36,404 nt of DNA from an uncultured Bacillota bacterium. Lineage in GTDB: Bacteria; Bacillota; Clostridia; Christensenellales; UBA1242. The DNA lies in contig CAMUGK010000001.1 in assembly GCA_947088415.1 (NCBI GenBank), forward strand, positions 1-36,404. The letters run 5' to 3'. The notes beneath the pieces were generated by a model that saw only the letters and a program-made list of their open reading frames with translations, did no database searches and was not told where the DNA came from. A program made the translations under genes and the position numbers. The stretch's first letter is position 1. Each line of letters opens with the position of its first letter. Below are positions 1-7,652 of this stretch, piece by piece.

Positions 1-1
1 C

Positions 2-493
2 GACTCTATTGAAAGTCCAAGAGGTGAAAGTTTTTTAAGTCTTTTTAATAAGTTAAAAGAAGGGGCTTATAAAGGCGATGTTGTTGCTCAAGATGTTGTT
101 GCATATTTTTATAGAGATGGTGCAGGAAGATATCTTGGCGAAGATTATTTAAAATATATGAAATGGGAAATTTTATCTGGTGCTAATGGAAATTGCTTTG
201 CAATTGACAAGCTTCAATTTTTTATGGGTTATGCCTATGACACAATTGTTGACCATGAAGACTTTGGGCTTATGAAATATAGATGCAAAATTGATGAGTA
301 TAACTATATTTTTGTTATCGGGCAAAAAATTTGTGAGCAACTTGTCAAAGAGCTTAATATTGATGAAAAAGAGTTATATGAAAGTCGTGACCAATTTTCA
401 CCTTACAGGCCAGAACATTTTAGAGACCTTAGAAGAGCGGTTGATAAAGCGCTTCCAACAGTTATCGAATATATGAAAAATAACAAAGATTAA
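2..493 (+). CDS. Unrecognised protein, 5'-truncated by the window edge
   Basis: The frame is open from base 2, so the gene begins outside the window; the first ATG in the window (158) is internal, because sensible coding (SIESPRGESF..., then KGDVVAQDVVAYFYRDGAG) precedes it. The visible 163 residues are mostly charged helical segments with several aromatic residues and no signal peptide or membrane segment. The AYKGDVVAQ...YFYRDG stretch faintly recalls Sel1/TPR-type repeats, but one repeat is not enough to assign the family. The stop codon lies inside the palindrome of a terminator, so this is the last gene of its transcript. Function unknown. Confidence 0.75.
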   Translation, partial: DSIESPRGESFLSLFNKLKEGAYKGDVVAQDVVAYFYRDGAGRYLGEDYLKYMKWEILSGANGNCFAIDKLQFFMGYAYDTIVDHEDFGLMKYRCKIDEYNYIFVIGQKICEQLVKELNIDEKELYESRDQFSPYRPEHFRDLRRAVDKALPTVIEYMKNNKD

Positions 494-508
494 TCTTTGT
501 TATTTTTT
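482..508 (+). terminator. Rho-independent terminator overlapping the stop codon
   Basis: A perfect 20-base palindrome at 482-501 (AACAAAGATT/AATCTTTGTT) is followed by a T-rich run. The TAA stop of the preceding gene is at the centre of the palindrome. Confidence 0.75.
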
Positions 509-962
509 AACTTATTAAACTGTTGCTTTTAAAAAGTTTGCTTAGAAACTTGCTTCGCTCTTTTAACATATCTAATATTTCTTTAGAAAAACTTGATTGG
601 CTTGCAAGAGCAATTAATTTGTTTGTCAACATAAACTCAATAGATAGTAGTTCCAGCAAAGTTTTTGTTTTGTTGCGAGAAAGAGTTTTGCTTTGAAAGT
701 TAATTTTTCTTTTATAAAATTTGGACAAGACTAAAATATGCTTTTCATTTAGACTATATAACGAACTTGTTCCTAAAAACCCGCCAAGTGCCATAAGGCA
801 ACTATTTGATTGCGACAAAAGTGAAAGCACGTCATTTAAAAATGAGTTTTCTAAACTTCTGTCTAAACTTATAAAAATAAAGCCTTTTTTAGATATCTCT
901 TTATTATAGGCTTCTTGCATTTCATCTAAATTTTGTGACGCTATTTTTTCATCATCGAACAT
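507..962 (-). CDS. Unrecognised 151-residue helical protein
   Basis: The ATG at 962 is preceded by AAGGGTG about eight bases upstream, a fair ribosome site, and the frame is free of stops. The product is strongly helical with leucine- and serine-rich amphipathic segments (residues about 45-65 and 95-150) and no clear signal peptide. It converges on the preceding gene and shares its terminator region. I do not recognise a family. Confidence 0.6.
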   Translation of the reverse strand: MFDDEKIASQNLDEMQEAYNKEISKKGFIFISLDRSLENSFLNDVLSLLSQSNSCLMALGGFLGTSSLYSLNEKHILVLSKFYKRKINFQSKTLSRNKTKTLLELLSIEFMLTNKLIALASQSSFSKEILDMLKERSKFLSKLFKSNSLIS

Positions 963-1012
963 AATTTTACACCCTTACTAGTTTTTATGAAAATAAAAAA
1001 AATAGTGTTACA

Positions 1013-1048
1013 AATAAAAAACAATACCCTAATTATTTAGGCATTGTT
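1013..1048 (-). terminator. Terminator of the SecB-like gene
   Basis: Read on the minus strand, AACAAT...ATTGTT forms a hairpin with inner CC/GG pairs and a bulge, followed by a T6 run. It overlaps the stop codon of the leftward gene ending at 1033. Confidence 0.55.
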
Positions 1049-1428
1049 GGAATAGGTGCTGTAACCATTGGGCCAATTGGGCTGTGCATGGTGATATTTG
1101 CAATGATTGTTGCAATGTGTGTTGCAAGCACTTGCATAACTTGAGTAGTTTTAAAATATTCTTCTGGATTTTCGAGAGAGTTATAGGCAGTTGGGTTTAC
1201 CAAAACTTCCATTCCGATGGTGGCTTCAATTGAAAGAAGCACTTTAGGCTCTGGCTTAATGTTTCGAGTTAAGCAAACTTTGACAGCGTCAGAACGCAAT
1301 CTTTCAACCTTGATTTCGTCCCAGTTGCGCATATTGATTGTTGCATTGTTTGCTGGCATATCAAGTCTTAAATATTCCACCTTTTCTAAAATTGGTTTAA
1401 AGTTCATGTTTTTAATAATTTCTTGCAT
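1033..1428 (-). CDS. SecB-like protein (possible export chaperone)
   Basis: I place the start at 1428 rather than at an upstream in-frame ATG (1476), because AAGGAG sits six bases before this ATG. The 131-residue product has the size and layout of SecB-fold proteins: an N-terminal beta strand FKPILEKVEYLRLDM, a central strand-rich part, and a C-terminal helix ending in HSPIGPMVTAPIPTMP, which resembles the SecB tail (PPLxLPPVNF). SecB-like proteins bind unfolded preproteins, and in Gram-positives they are often orphan or toxin-antitoxin associated. No toxin or Sec gene is adjacent. The family call is from overall pattern only and could be wrong. Confidence 0.45.
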   Translation of the reverse strand: MQEIIKNMNFKPILEKVEYLRLDMPANNATINMRNWDEIKVERLRSDAVKVCLTRNIKPEPKVLLSIEATIGMEVLVNPTAYNSLENPEEYFKTTQVMQVLATHIATIIANITMHSPIGPMVTAPIPTMPK

Positions 1429-1637
1429 TGTTTTCTCCTTGTGTAAATTTTGACAAATATAGATTTTTTTAATCATATTGCTTTTAATATATTATCATAA
1501 AAACAAAATTTTTACAATTAAATTTTAATTTTAAAAAAAGTTATTTACCAAAAATTAAAATTATCTTCAAAATAACGCCAAAATTTAGCAAATTTGATGA
1601 AAAATTTGCAAATTTTAAATAAAAACAAATTTTTTGA

Positions 1638-1665
1638 TTGACCTTGGCTTTTAAATGAGTATAAT
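1638..1665 (+). promoter_or_regulatory. Sigma-A type promoter of tilS
   Basis: TTGACC at 1638-1643, a 16-base spacer, and TATAAT at 1660-1665, about 25 bases before the tilS ribosome site. Confidence 0.75.
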
Positions 1666-1697
1666 TATCTTTTGACGGAACTATAAAAGGAAGAATT

Positions 1698-3029
1698 ATG
1701 GAAAGCGCAAAAGAACTTATTGAAAAATCAAAAATGTTTAAAAGAGGAGATATAATTGGTGTCGGTGTCAGTGGCGGAGAAGACTCAATGGCTTTGCTTC
1801 ACTTTTTATCACAACATGCAGAAGAATATGACATTGAAGTTGTTGCAATTCATGTCGACCATGGCATAAGAGAAAATAGTTATGAAGATGCCGACTTTGT
1901 CAAACAAAAAGCTAAAGATATGGGAGTTAGATTTTATAAATTTCGCATTGATGCACCAAAACTTGCTAAAGACAAAAATTTAAGCATTGAAACCGCTGCT
2001 CGAGATGGAAGATATGGAATTTTTGCTTCACTTATCAAAAAAGGTGTTGTTGATAAAATTGCACTTGCTCATCACACAACAGACCAAGCGGAAACTATTT
2101 TAATGCATATCTTTCGAGGCTCAGGCATTTCTGGTGCAAAAGGTATGGAAGTTGTTCGTGACAATATTTATGTTAGACCATTTCTTACAACCAGCAAAGC
2201 ACAAATTAAACAATATTGCATAGACAACCGAATTGACAATGTTGAAGACTATTCAAACAAAGATAATTCTTATAATCGCAACTTTGTTCGCAATGTGCTT
2301 ATGCCAGAAATCCAAAAACGTTGGCCTAACGCTGTAAACTCAATTGCAAATTTTGGGCAAGCCGTTGCCGAAGATGATGAATATATCAATAGCAATGTTT
2401 ACGCAGATGCAACAATGGTGCATGAAAAAGAAGTTAAAATTCCGCTTAGTTATTTTCTTTACCCAAATTCAATTGTTGCAAGAATTATTTTTAAGGCTGT
2501 AAAGGCTATTGGAATTTCGCAGGATGTTGAACGCAAACATATTTTGGCAATAAAAGAACTTGCAAACAAAGGTCAAAATGGTGCGAGAGTTTATTTACCT
2601 TTTGAAGCGATTGCAATAAAAGAATATGACTATTTGACTATTTACAACCGTCATGAAGAAGAATATACTTTAAATCAACCTTTCAAGTGCGGGGAATTCG
2701 ATGTTGAAGGCTTTGGCAAAGTTGTTGTAAGACGTGTAAAAGATTTCACCCCAAAAGAAAATGTTTTATATTTAGACTATCGTCTTGTTCCAAAAACTGC
2801 CACTTGGCGCTTTAGGCAAGACGGCGATGTTTTCACAAAATTTGGTGGCGGAAGCAAAAAACTTAAAAGTTATCTTATAGACAAGAAAGTTCCACAACGC
2901 CTTCGCAACCTTTTGCCTGTGCTTGCAGATGACAATGAAGTTTATGCAATTGCAGGCATTGAAATCTCAGATAAAGTTAAAGTAGGAGATGTCCCAACTG
3001 CTTTCATGATTGAAGTTATAAAAAAGTAG
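1698..3029 (+). CDS. tilS: tRNA(Ile)-lysidine synthetase
   Basis: TilS attaches lysine to C34 of tRNA-Ile(CAU), which changes both its codon reading (AUA) and its charging, so it is normally essential. The N-terminal PP-loop ATPase motif SGGEDS lies at residues 25-30 (usual form SGGxDS), followed by the family landmarks HVDHGIREN, AHHTTDQAETILMHIFRGSG and the NRNFVRN-type region. The C-terminal TilS domain is visible as FRQDGD...GGGSKKLKSYLIDKKVP. The 443-residue length is normal. AAAGGAAG precedes the ATG, and a clear promoter and terminator make it a single-gene unit. It is not followed by hpt/ftsH as in many Firmicutes. Confidence 0.95.
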   Translation: MESAKELIEKSKMFKRGDIIGVGVSGGEDSMALLHFLSQHAEEYDIEVVAIHVDHGIRENSYEDADFVKQKAKDMGVRFYKFRIDAPKLAKDKNLSIETAARDGRYGIFASLIKKGVVDKIALAHHTTDQAETILMHIFRGSGISGAKGMEVVRDNIYVRPFLTTSKAQIKQYCIDNRIDNVEDYSNKDNSYNRNFVRNVLMPEIQKRWPNAVNSIANFGQAVAEDDEYINSNVYADATMVHEKEVKIPLSYFLYPNSIVARIIFKAVKAIGISQDVERKHILAIKELANKGQNGARVYLPFEAIAIKEYDYLTIYNRHEEEYTLNQPFKCGEFDVEGFGKVVVRRVKDFTPKENVLYLDYRLVPKTATWRFRQDGDVFTKFGGGSKKLKSYLIDKKVPQRLRNLLPVLADDNEVYAIAGIEISDKVKVGDVPTAFMIEVIKK

Positions 3030-3048
3030 GCAAAAAATGCCTACTTTT
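3022..3048 (+). terminator. tilS terminator
   Basis: AAAAGTAGGC / GCCTACTTTT is a perfect 10-bp stem with a 7-base loop that overlaps the tilS stop codon; weaker T-rich sequence follows. Confidence 0.65.
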
Positions 3049-3056
3049 CTAAATTT

Positions 3057-3108
3057 TTGACAAAATATCTTAAAATTCTTATGAAATTTAAAATTTTTGT
3101 GCTATAAT
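3057..3108 (+). promoter_or_regulatory. yitT-type gene promoter, start point on the ATG
   Basis: TGC-TATAAT (extended -10) at 3100-3108 ends seven bases before the ATG at 3115, so transcription is predicted to start on the A of the start codon. A TTGACA at 3057-3062 with TATGAA 17 bases later is a possible second promoter further up. Confidence 0.6.
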
Positions 3109-3114
3109 GCCGAT

Positions 3115-4188
3115 ATGAAAACTAATGAATTTGCTAAAAAGCTTGACGTTCGAAGTCAATATAGAAAAAATCAAAAGTTTAGATTTATTTGCGAAATTTT
3201 AGGTGTTGCACTTGGTGCAATCATTTGTGGTATGGCATATCCCACATTTTGTTCGCCTGCAAATATTATTCCGAGTGGACTTACAGGTCTTGCAGTTATT
3301 ATTGCAGAAGCACTAGGTATTGGACAATTTTATTCAATAGTTTATTTGGTGATTAATGTTGTCTTATTTCTTATTGCGCTCAAATTGTTTGGCTGGAAGT
3401 TTATTGTTTTTACGCTAGTGGGGATAGGGGCATATACTTTAGCCATTGAGTTTTTTGCTATTCCAGGAATTGCGAATGTTAATCCTGAAGAAGTTATGAC
3501 AAGTTACAGACTTTTATACTGTCTTATTGGTGGCGGAATTGCTGGCGTTGGTCAAGGCATTGCCTTCCGTTTAGGTGGGTCAACAGGTGGGTCTGACATT
3601 GCAGCAAAAATTATTAACAAGTTTTTTCCAAGAATAAAAACTGGAATTGCAGTTTTAATTATCAATTTTATTGTTGTTGTCACTACCATTCTTTACACTT
3701 CAAGTTGGATTGCAGGATTGTATGCAGTAATCTTTTCAGTTATCAGCACAATAACTTGTGACATGGTTCTTGATGGTGCAAAATCTGTTCGTGCTTTCTA
3801 TATTATTTGCGACAAAGATGATGAAGTTGCTCATGCCATTTTAGCTCGTTTCCATAGAGGTGTGACAGTTATGCCAGCACAAGGAAAGTTTTCTGGCAAA
3901 GACAAGAAAATGCTTTTATGTCTTATTGCAAACACTCAGGCAAGAGAGATGAAAGAAATTGTTAAAAATATTGACAGAAATGCATTTGTATTCTCAACAG
4001 CGGTTAGCGAAACATTGGGCGACGGATATTTTATGAAAGAAGCATCTGTCCGAAAAAGTAAAATAAAAGAAAGTCAAAACCTTCTTAAACAAAAAGAGAA
4101 ACTTCAAAGATTAAAAACTAGACCAAAACAAAGTTTTGGCAAAAAATTTAAAGTGAGCAATAAAACATTGCAAATTGAAAAGGAATAA
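3115..4188 (+). CDS. YitT/DUF2179-family membrane protein
   Basis: The 357-residue product has five to six hydrophobic segments between residues about 20 and 190 (for example GAIICGMAYPTF, IGGGIAGVGQGIAFRLGGSTGGSDI), then a soluble DUF2179 domain (RAFYIICDKDDEVAHAIL...GVTVMPAQGKF). This is the standard YitT arrangement. A basic, Lys/Gln-rich tail of about 45 residues extends beyond the usual end. The family is common in Bacillota; its transport role is not established. A TTG at 3097 is in frame, but the ATG at 3115 is preferred because YitT-like sequence and the predicted transcript both begin there. No ribosome site precedes it. Confidence 0.88.
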   Translation: MKTNEFAKKLDVRSQYRKNQKFRFICEILGVALGAIICGMAYPTFCSPANIIPSGLTGLAVIIAEALGIGQFYSIVYLVINVVLFLIALKLFGWKFIVFTLVGIGAYTLAIEFFAIPGIANVNPEEVMTSYRLLYCLIGGGIAGVGQGIAFRLGGSTGGSDIAAKIINKFFPRIKTGIAVLIINFIVVVTTILYTSSWIAGLYAVIFSVISTITCDMVLDGAKSVRAFYIICDKDDEVAHAILARFHRGVTVMPAQGKFSGKDKKMLLCLIANTQAREMKEIVKNIDRNAFVFSTAVSETLGDGYFMKEASVRKSKIKESQNLLKQKEKLQRLKTRPKQSFGKKFKVSNKTLQIEKE

Positions 4189-4203
4189 AAAATTACATAA
4201 TGA

Positions 4204-4236
4204 TAAAAAAACACCAGAATTTCTGGTGTTTTTTTT
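4204..4236. terminator. Bidirectional terminator between convergent genes
   Basis: AACACCAGA / TCTGGTGTT forms a 9-bp stem with a 3-base loop, flanked by A6 on the left and T8 on the right. It serves the YitT-type gene and the leftward lemA. Confidence 0.85.
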
Positions 4237-4813
4237 AAAAGCTAACTTTCACGTTTTTGCGAACCTCTTTATCTTCAACCTGATACAATTCTCTTCTTTC
4301 AAATTTAAACCAATTTGCCACAATACTTGAAGGAAAGGTTTGTTGTCGATTTGTATATTCTTGAACAACTGCATTGTAATATTTTCTTGAATTCATAATT
4401 TCGTCTTCAATTCGGCTAAGTTCACTCATAAGTTTTGCAAAGTTTTTGTCGGCTTTAAGGTCGGGATAATTTTCGCTAACTTTAAAAAGGGATTTTAATG
4501 TGCTAGACAAGCCGTTTTCATTTTTAAATTTTTCTTTTCCGCCTTGGGCGTTCATTGCTGCATATCTTGCCTTCATAACATTTTCCAAAGTTTCTTTTTC
4601 ATGTTTTGCATAGCCTTTTACAGTTTCAACTAAGTTTGGAATAAGGTCATATCTCTTATTTAGATATACGTCCATGTTTGAAAACGCTTCGTCAACAGCA
4701 TTTCTTTTTCTTATAAGACTGTTGTAAACGGCAATCAACCAAATTACAAAAATAATTCCAAGGAAAACAATGCCGCCAGCAATTGAAAGACCAATAATAA
4801 GTCCAGTATCCAT
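4235..4813 (-). CDS. LemA family protein
   Basis: The 192-residue product has one N-terminal transmembrane segment (residues about 5-28), followed at once by the LemA signature YNSLIRKRNAVDEAFSNMDV and YDLIPNLVETVKGYAKHE. The rest is helical and ends with ANWFKFERRELYQVEDKEVRKNVKVSF. LemA proteins form an N-out, helical-bundle membrane protein of unclear role. The ATG at 4813 has GGAGG seven bases upstream and a good promoter, and the gene stands alone. Confidence 0.93.
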   Translation of the reverse strand: MDTGLIIGLSIAGGIVFLGIIFVIWLIAVYNSLIRKRNAVDEAFSNMDVYLNKRYDLIPNLVETVKGYAKHEKETLENVMKARYAAMNAQGGKEKFKNENGLSSTLKSLFKVSENYPDLKADKNFAKLMSELSRIEDEIMNSRKYYNAVVQEYTNRQQTFPSSIVANWFKFERRELYQVEDKEVRKNVKVSF

Positions 4814-4830
4814 AAATCCTCCTTAAATAT

Positions 4831-4859
4831 ATTATATCAGATTTTTAGATAAAAGACAA
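4831..4859 (-). promoter_or_regulatory. lemA promoter
   Basis: Minus strand: TTGTCT, 17-base spacer, TATAAT (plus-strand 4831-4836), followed closely by the ribosome site. Confidence 0.75.
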
Positions 4860-4941
4860 CAGTTTTAAACTGTTTTCAAATATTTTTGTTTTTTTGTTTA
4901 AATTTGTGGTGTTTAGACCAAAATCGCTTTGGAGGTATTAA

Positions 4942-6186
4942 ATGAACTTTAACCCATTTAACGAAAAACCTAAGAAAATGGAAAGTGTAATTATGAATTG
5001 GAAGACTCTTTCCCCAAAACCTTATGATAAAAACCAAGTTGACCCTTACACTCGTGTTCGATGTATACTTATGAATGGAACAGAGTATGAAGCAGTTTGG
5101 AGCAAGCATCATTTTAATCGTCATGCTTGCAACAATGATGTTAGACGTGAAGTCGCACTTGTTAGACGCAGTGAACAGCAACAACAAAAACTCATTTCAG
5201 CACTTAAACCTATAGATGAAAATCTGCTTGAAACAACAATTGGTTATGAACAACTTGCCGTCGACCTTACTGCTATTTTGGCTCAGCGTGCCAAAGATAA
5301 ACATGTTAAAGAAGCACTCAACTTTGCACTCTTAGAAGATTTTGACCATTTATACCGATACGCTAATTTATTAGAGACCGATATGGGAGAGCATGCCGAA
5401 AAATATGTTGGTGATTACACCGAAATTATGCCAGGGCGACCAACAATTTCTCATCATAGACATCCTTATGATAGCATAAAAAATCCAATTTCAAATCATA
5501 AAGCCGACCCGATAACTAAATGTGACGTTATGATTATAACCGCTGCCGAACAACAAACTATGAATTATTATATGAATCTTGGGGCTTTTTACAAAAATGC
5601 CAAAGGCAGAGAGCTTTACACTGAAATTGGCATGGTGGAAGAACAACATGTTTCTCAATATGGTTCATTAATAGACCCTAATGCGTCAATGTGCGAAGAT
5701 ATGCTTATGCACGAGTATGTTGAATGTTATTTATATTTCTCAATGCTTAATGATGAAACGGATAAAAATATCAAAAAGATTTGGGAAATGTTGTTTGAGC
5801 AAGAACTAGCACATCTTCATCAAGCAGTCAAAATGCTTAGAACTTATGAAAAGAAAGATTGGAGTGATGTAATTCCAAATGGCGAATTTCCAGAACTAAT
5901 TTCTTTCCATAACAACAAAGAATATGTGCGAAGTGTTTTAGGCAGAACGGTCAGTTTAACTGCCGACAGAGAAAGTTATATAGATATTTCAAAAGTGCCA
6001 GATACTGCAAACTTTTTTAAATATCAAAATAAAGTTAATGCTAAACCAGAAGAGGAAGCAGGGCATAAAGTTATTGTTGACCATATCAAACGCTTTGGCG
6101 AAGATTATCGTGTTCAAGATAAAGAACATCCTGTTAAATCGCTACGCAGTCGCCAAGAAGATAATATAGCACTTGGACGATGCTAA
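4942..6186 (+). CDS. Ferritin-like diiron-type protein
   Basis: This 414-residue soluble protein carries ferritin/rubrerythrin-like metal helices. The best set is E203 (TAAEQQTMNYY), E233xxH236 (MVEEQHVSQYG), E258/E261 (LMHEYVECYLYF) and E288xxH291 (FEQELAHLHQAV), which together make a canonical four-helix diiron site. An earlier pair, E103 and E132...H136 (LLEDFDHLYRY), suggests a second, partly degenerate helical pair. Such proteins act in oxygen or peroxide reduction or iron handling in anaerobes; the exact reaction cannot be told. The ATG follows GGAGG. A small hairpin (CCAAA/TTTGG, 4918-4932) overlaps the ribosome site and may tune translation. No rubredoxin-type CxxC is present. Confidence 0.75.
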   Translation: MNFNPFNEKPKKMESVIMNWKTLSPKPYDKNQVDPYTRVRCILMNGTEYEAVWSKHHFNRHACNNDVRREVALVRRSEQQQQKLISALKPIDENLLETTIGYEQLAVDLTAILAQRAKDKHVKEALNFALLEDFDHLYRYANLLETDMGEHAEKYVGDYTEIMPGRPTISHHRHPYDSIKNPISNHKADPITKCDVMIITAAEQQTMNYYMNLGAFYKNAKGRELYTEIGMVEEQHVSQYGSLIDPNASMCEDMLMHEYVECYLYFSMLNDETDKNIKKIWEMLFEQELAHLHQAVKMLRTYEKKDWSDVIPNGEFPELISFHNNKEYVRSVLGRTVSLTADRESYIDISKVPDTANFFKYQNKVNAKPEEEAGHKVIVDHIKRFGEDYRVQDKEHPVKSLRSRQEDNIALGRC

Positions 6187-6217
6187 AAGTAAATCCCTTT
6201 TCTTTTAATAAAGATAA

Positions 6218-6258
6218 AAAAGCCTTTTTGTAAAAATTTAAAACAAAAAGGCTTTTAT
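6218..6258 (+). terminator. Terminator of the ferritin-like gene
   Basis: AAAAGCCTTTTTGT pairs with ACAAAAAGGCTTTT over 14 bp around an 11-base loop; the following T-rich tail is short. Confidence 0.7.
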
Positions 6259-6294
6259 ATTACATTTAATTATGTCGGTAAAAAACAATAATTA

Positions 6295-6534
6295 TTAATC
6301 GCAATAATCATCACTTTCATAATCATCATCTTCTTCGTCAACATCATTGTCATTTATAAAAAGATGTGAAAAATCAGAATTGTTATGTTCAAGATCAGAA
6401 AATATAAAATTCTCTTCCCTGCCTTTATTATGGTCTAAATCAGTGGTAAATGATTTTAAAACTTCCTCTGATATGTTTTCAAGTCCTGCCTGACTTAATT
6501 TGTAGGCTTCCATTGTTTTTAACATTGCTTCCAT
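6295..6534 (-). CDS. Unrecognised 79-residue acidic protein
   Basis: The ATG at 6534 is preceded by GGATGA six bases upstream and by a good promoter, which supports a real small gene. Residues 1-30 look helical (MEAMLKTMEAYKLSQAGLENI). The C-terminal 18 residues are almost all Asp/Glu (DVDEEDDDYESDDYCD), giving a very low isoelectric point. No family recognised; a DNA-mimic or binding tail is only a guess. Confidence 0.55.
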   Translation of the reverse strand: MEAMLKTMEAYKLSQAGLENISEEVLKSFTTDLDHNKGREENFIFSDLEHNNSDFSHLFINDNDVDEEDDDYESDDYCD

Positions 6535-6556
6535 AATTTCATCCTATATGTATATT

Positions 6557-6585
6557 ATAATACCACATTTTTTTTGAAAAGTCAA
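6557..6585 (-). promoter_or_regulatory. Promoter of the acidic small protein gene
   Basis: Minus strand TTGACT, 17-base spacer, TATTAT (plus-strand 6557-6562), about 23 bases before the ATG. Confidence 0.65.
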
Positions 6586-6636
6586 TGGAGATTCTTAATT
6601 TGTCTCAAATAATTTAAATACCGAATAAAAGATAAT

Positions 6637-7116
6637 ATGATAAAAGAATATAACAGAATTAAAGCAATAGAATATGCAAGAAAATATGCCTTGTCTCCAA
6701 ATCCGAATTTTTACCATTTTGGCGGAATAGGTGGCGACTGCACAAATTTTATATCACAATGCTTGTTTGCTGGTGGCGGGCAGATGAACTTTGACAAAAA
6801 TTATGGTTGGTATTATCTCAATGTTAATGACCGAAGCCCAAGTTGGACGAGTGTAGCCTATCTTCAAAGGTTTTTATTGCGAGAGAATGGCATTGGCCCG
6901 TTTGCAAGAATATCATCAATAGAAAGCTTGGAAGAAGGCGATATAATTCAACTTAGACAAAACCCAACACATTTTAATCATACGGTTATTATTACGCGAA
7001 AGGTGGGCAATGAAATTTATGTTTGCGCACACTCTAATGACGCTTTAGATAAATCGCTTGCAAGTTATTCATATATTCAACCATTAGGGCTTCATATTTT
7101 AGGAATTAAAAAATAA
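6637..7116 (+). CDS. Amidase-domain (Amidase_6 type) cysteine hydrolase
   Basis: The 159-residue protein is essentially one putative amidase domain (Amidase_6, NlpC/P60-like fold). It starts with the family opening YNRIKAIEYARKYALSPNPNF, then GGDCTNFISQC with likely catalytic Cys35, and HFNHTVII with His112/His115 and CAHSNDA near the C terminus. Relatives cleave amide bonds in peptidoglycan or peptides and are usually spore- or wall-associated in Clostridia. There is no signal peptide, which is common for this family in spore formers. No Shine-Dalgarno site is visible before the ATG. It is followed by tRNA-Leu. Confidence 0.85.
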   Translation: MIKEYNRIKAIEYARKYALSPNPNFYHFGGIGGDCTNFISQCLFAGGGQMNFDKNYGWYYLNVNDRSPSWTSVAYLQRFLLRENGIGPFARISSIESLEEGDIIQLRQNPTHFNHTVIITRKVGNEIYVCAHSNDALDKSLASYSYIQPLGLHILGIKK

Positions 7117-7150
7117 AAGACAAGTTTAACAAAAGACTTGCTTTTTTATT
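7112..7150 (+). terminator. Probable terminator of the amidase gene
   Basis: CAAGT/ACTTG with flanking AATAAAA/TTTTATT pairing and a 10-base loop, ending in T6. It also contains the -35 of the tRNA-Leu promoter. Confidence 0.5.
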
Positions 7151-7167
7151 AAATAATAGAGTATAAT
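7138..7167 (+). promoter_or_regulatory. tRNA-Leu promoter
   Basis: TTGCTT at 7138, an 18-base spacer, and TATAAT at 7162-7167, eight bases before the mature tRNA 5' end, so the leader is almost absent. Confidence 0.7.
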
Positions 7168-7175
7168 GCAAACAT

Positions 7176-7258
7176 GCGGATATGGCGGAACTGGCAGACG
7201 CGCTGGATTTAGGTTCCAGTGGGAAACCGTGCAGGTTCAAATCCTGTTATCCGCACCA
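7176..7258 (+). tRNA. tRNA-Leu(UAG), CCA encoded
   Basis: Acceptor GCGGATA pairs with TATCCGC, discriminator A, encoded CCA at 7256-7258. The anticodon stem CTGGA/TCCAG encloses loop TTTAGGT with anticodon TAG. It has a long variable arm as expected for a class II tRNA, and T-arm GCAGG-TTCAAAT-CCTGT. Confidence 0.95.
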
Positions 7259-7262
7259 AATT

Positions 7263-7301
7263 GCTATACTCCTTTAAAATAAAGGGGTATAGCGATTTTT
7301 T
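7263..7301 (+). terminator. tRNA-Leu terminator, member of a repeated hairpin family
   Basis: GCTATACTCCTTTA pairs with TAAAGGGGTATAGC (one T-G wobble) and is followed by GATTTTTT. Two close relatives lie downstream of uvrB at 15524 and 15601. Confidence 0.9.
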
Positions 7302-7373
7302 GACGCAATTAAAATTTAATGATTAGCCTTTAAAATCATAAATTTGGCATAAAAAGTTGTGTCAAAAGTTGTG

Positions 7374-7575
7374 TCAGATTAAGTTATATAAATTATTATA
7401 TAATTTAAGTATTTTTTCTTCGCTTAAATGATAGTCAATTTTGATGTAATTTTCTTTAGTTATTTCACTTGTTGAGTGCCCCATTTCTCTAGAAATAATT
7501 AAAGGGTCTTTACCTAAATAAAATCAATTAGTGGCAAAAGTATGTCTCCATGAAATTATACTTCTTTTTATTTTT
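7374..7575 (-). pseudogene. Remnant of a tyrosine recombinase (integrase) gene, C-terminal part only
   Basis: Read on the minus strand, the region encodes SIISWRHTFATN, an in-frame TGA, then FYLGKDPLIISREMGHSTSE, ITKENYIKID and a further 19 residues to a stop. The R-H..T, GHS and catalytic-Tyr (ENY) spacing is that of phage-type integrases. Upstream of SIISW the frame meets stops, so only about the last 65 codons survive, and a nonsense codon interrupts even these. It lies 115 bp from a tRNA-Leu gene, a usual integration target. It is not functional as read. Confidence 0.85.
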
Positions 7576-7594
7576 GAAATATATAATTATTATT

Positions 7595-7623
7595 TTGACT
7601 TTTGTTTGACTTTTTGTTATGAT
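7595..7623 (+). promoter_or_regulatory. Promoter of the glycosyltransferase gene
   Basis: TTGACT at 7595-7600, a 17-base spacer, and TATGAT at 7618-7623. Confidence 0.65.
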
Positions 7624-7652
7624 AAACTTAAAGAATTCTTAGGAGGTAAATT

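Noticed and set aside
721..909. 62-codon frame opposite the gene at 507-962
   Set aside because: It is a shadow of the opposite strand with no ribosome site.
7374..7575. Read-through of TGA as Trp (genetic code 4)
   Set aside because: The position is Leu in typical integrases, the upstream frame also has TAA, and other genes end cleanly at TGA; simple gene decay explains it.
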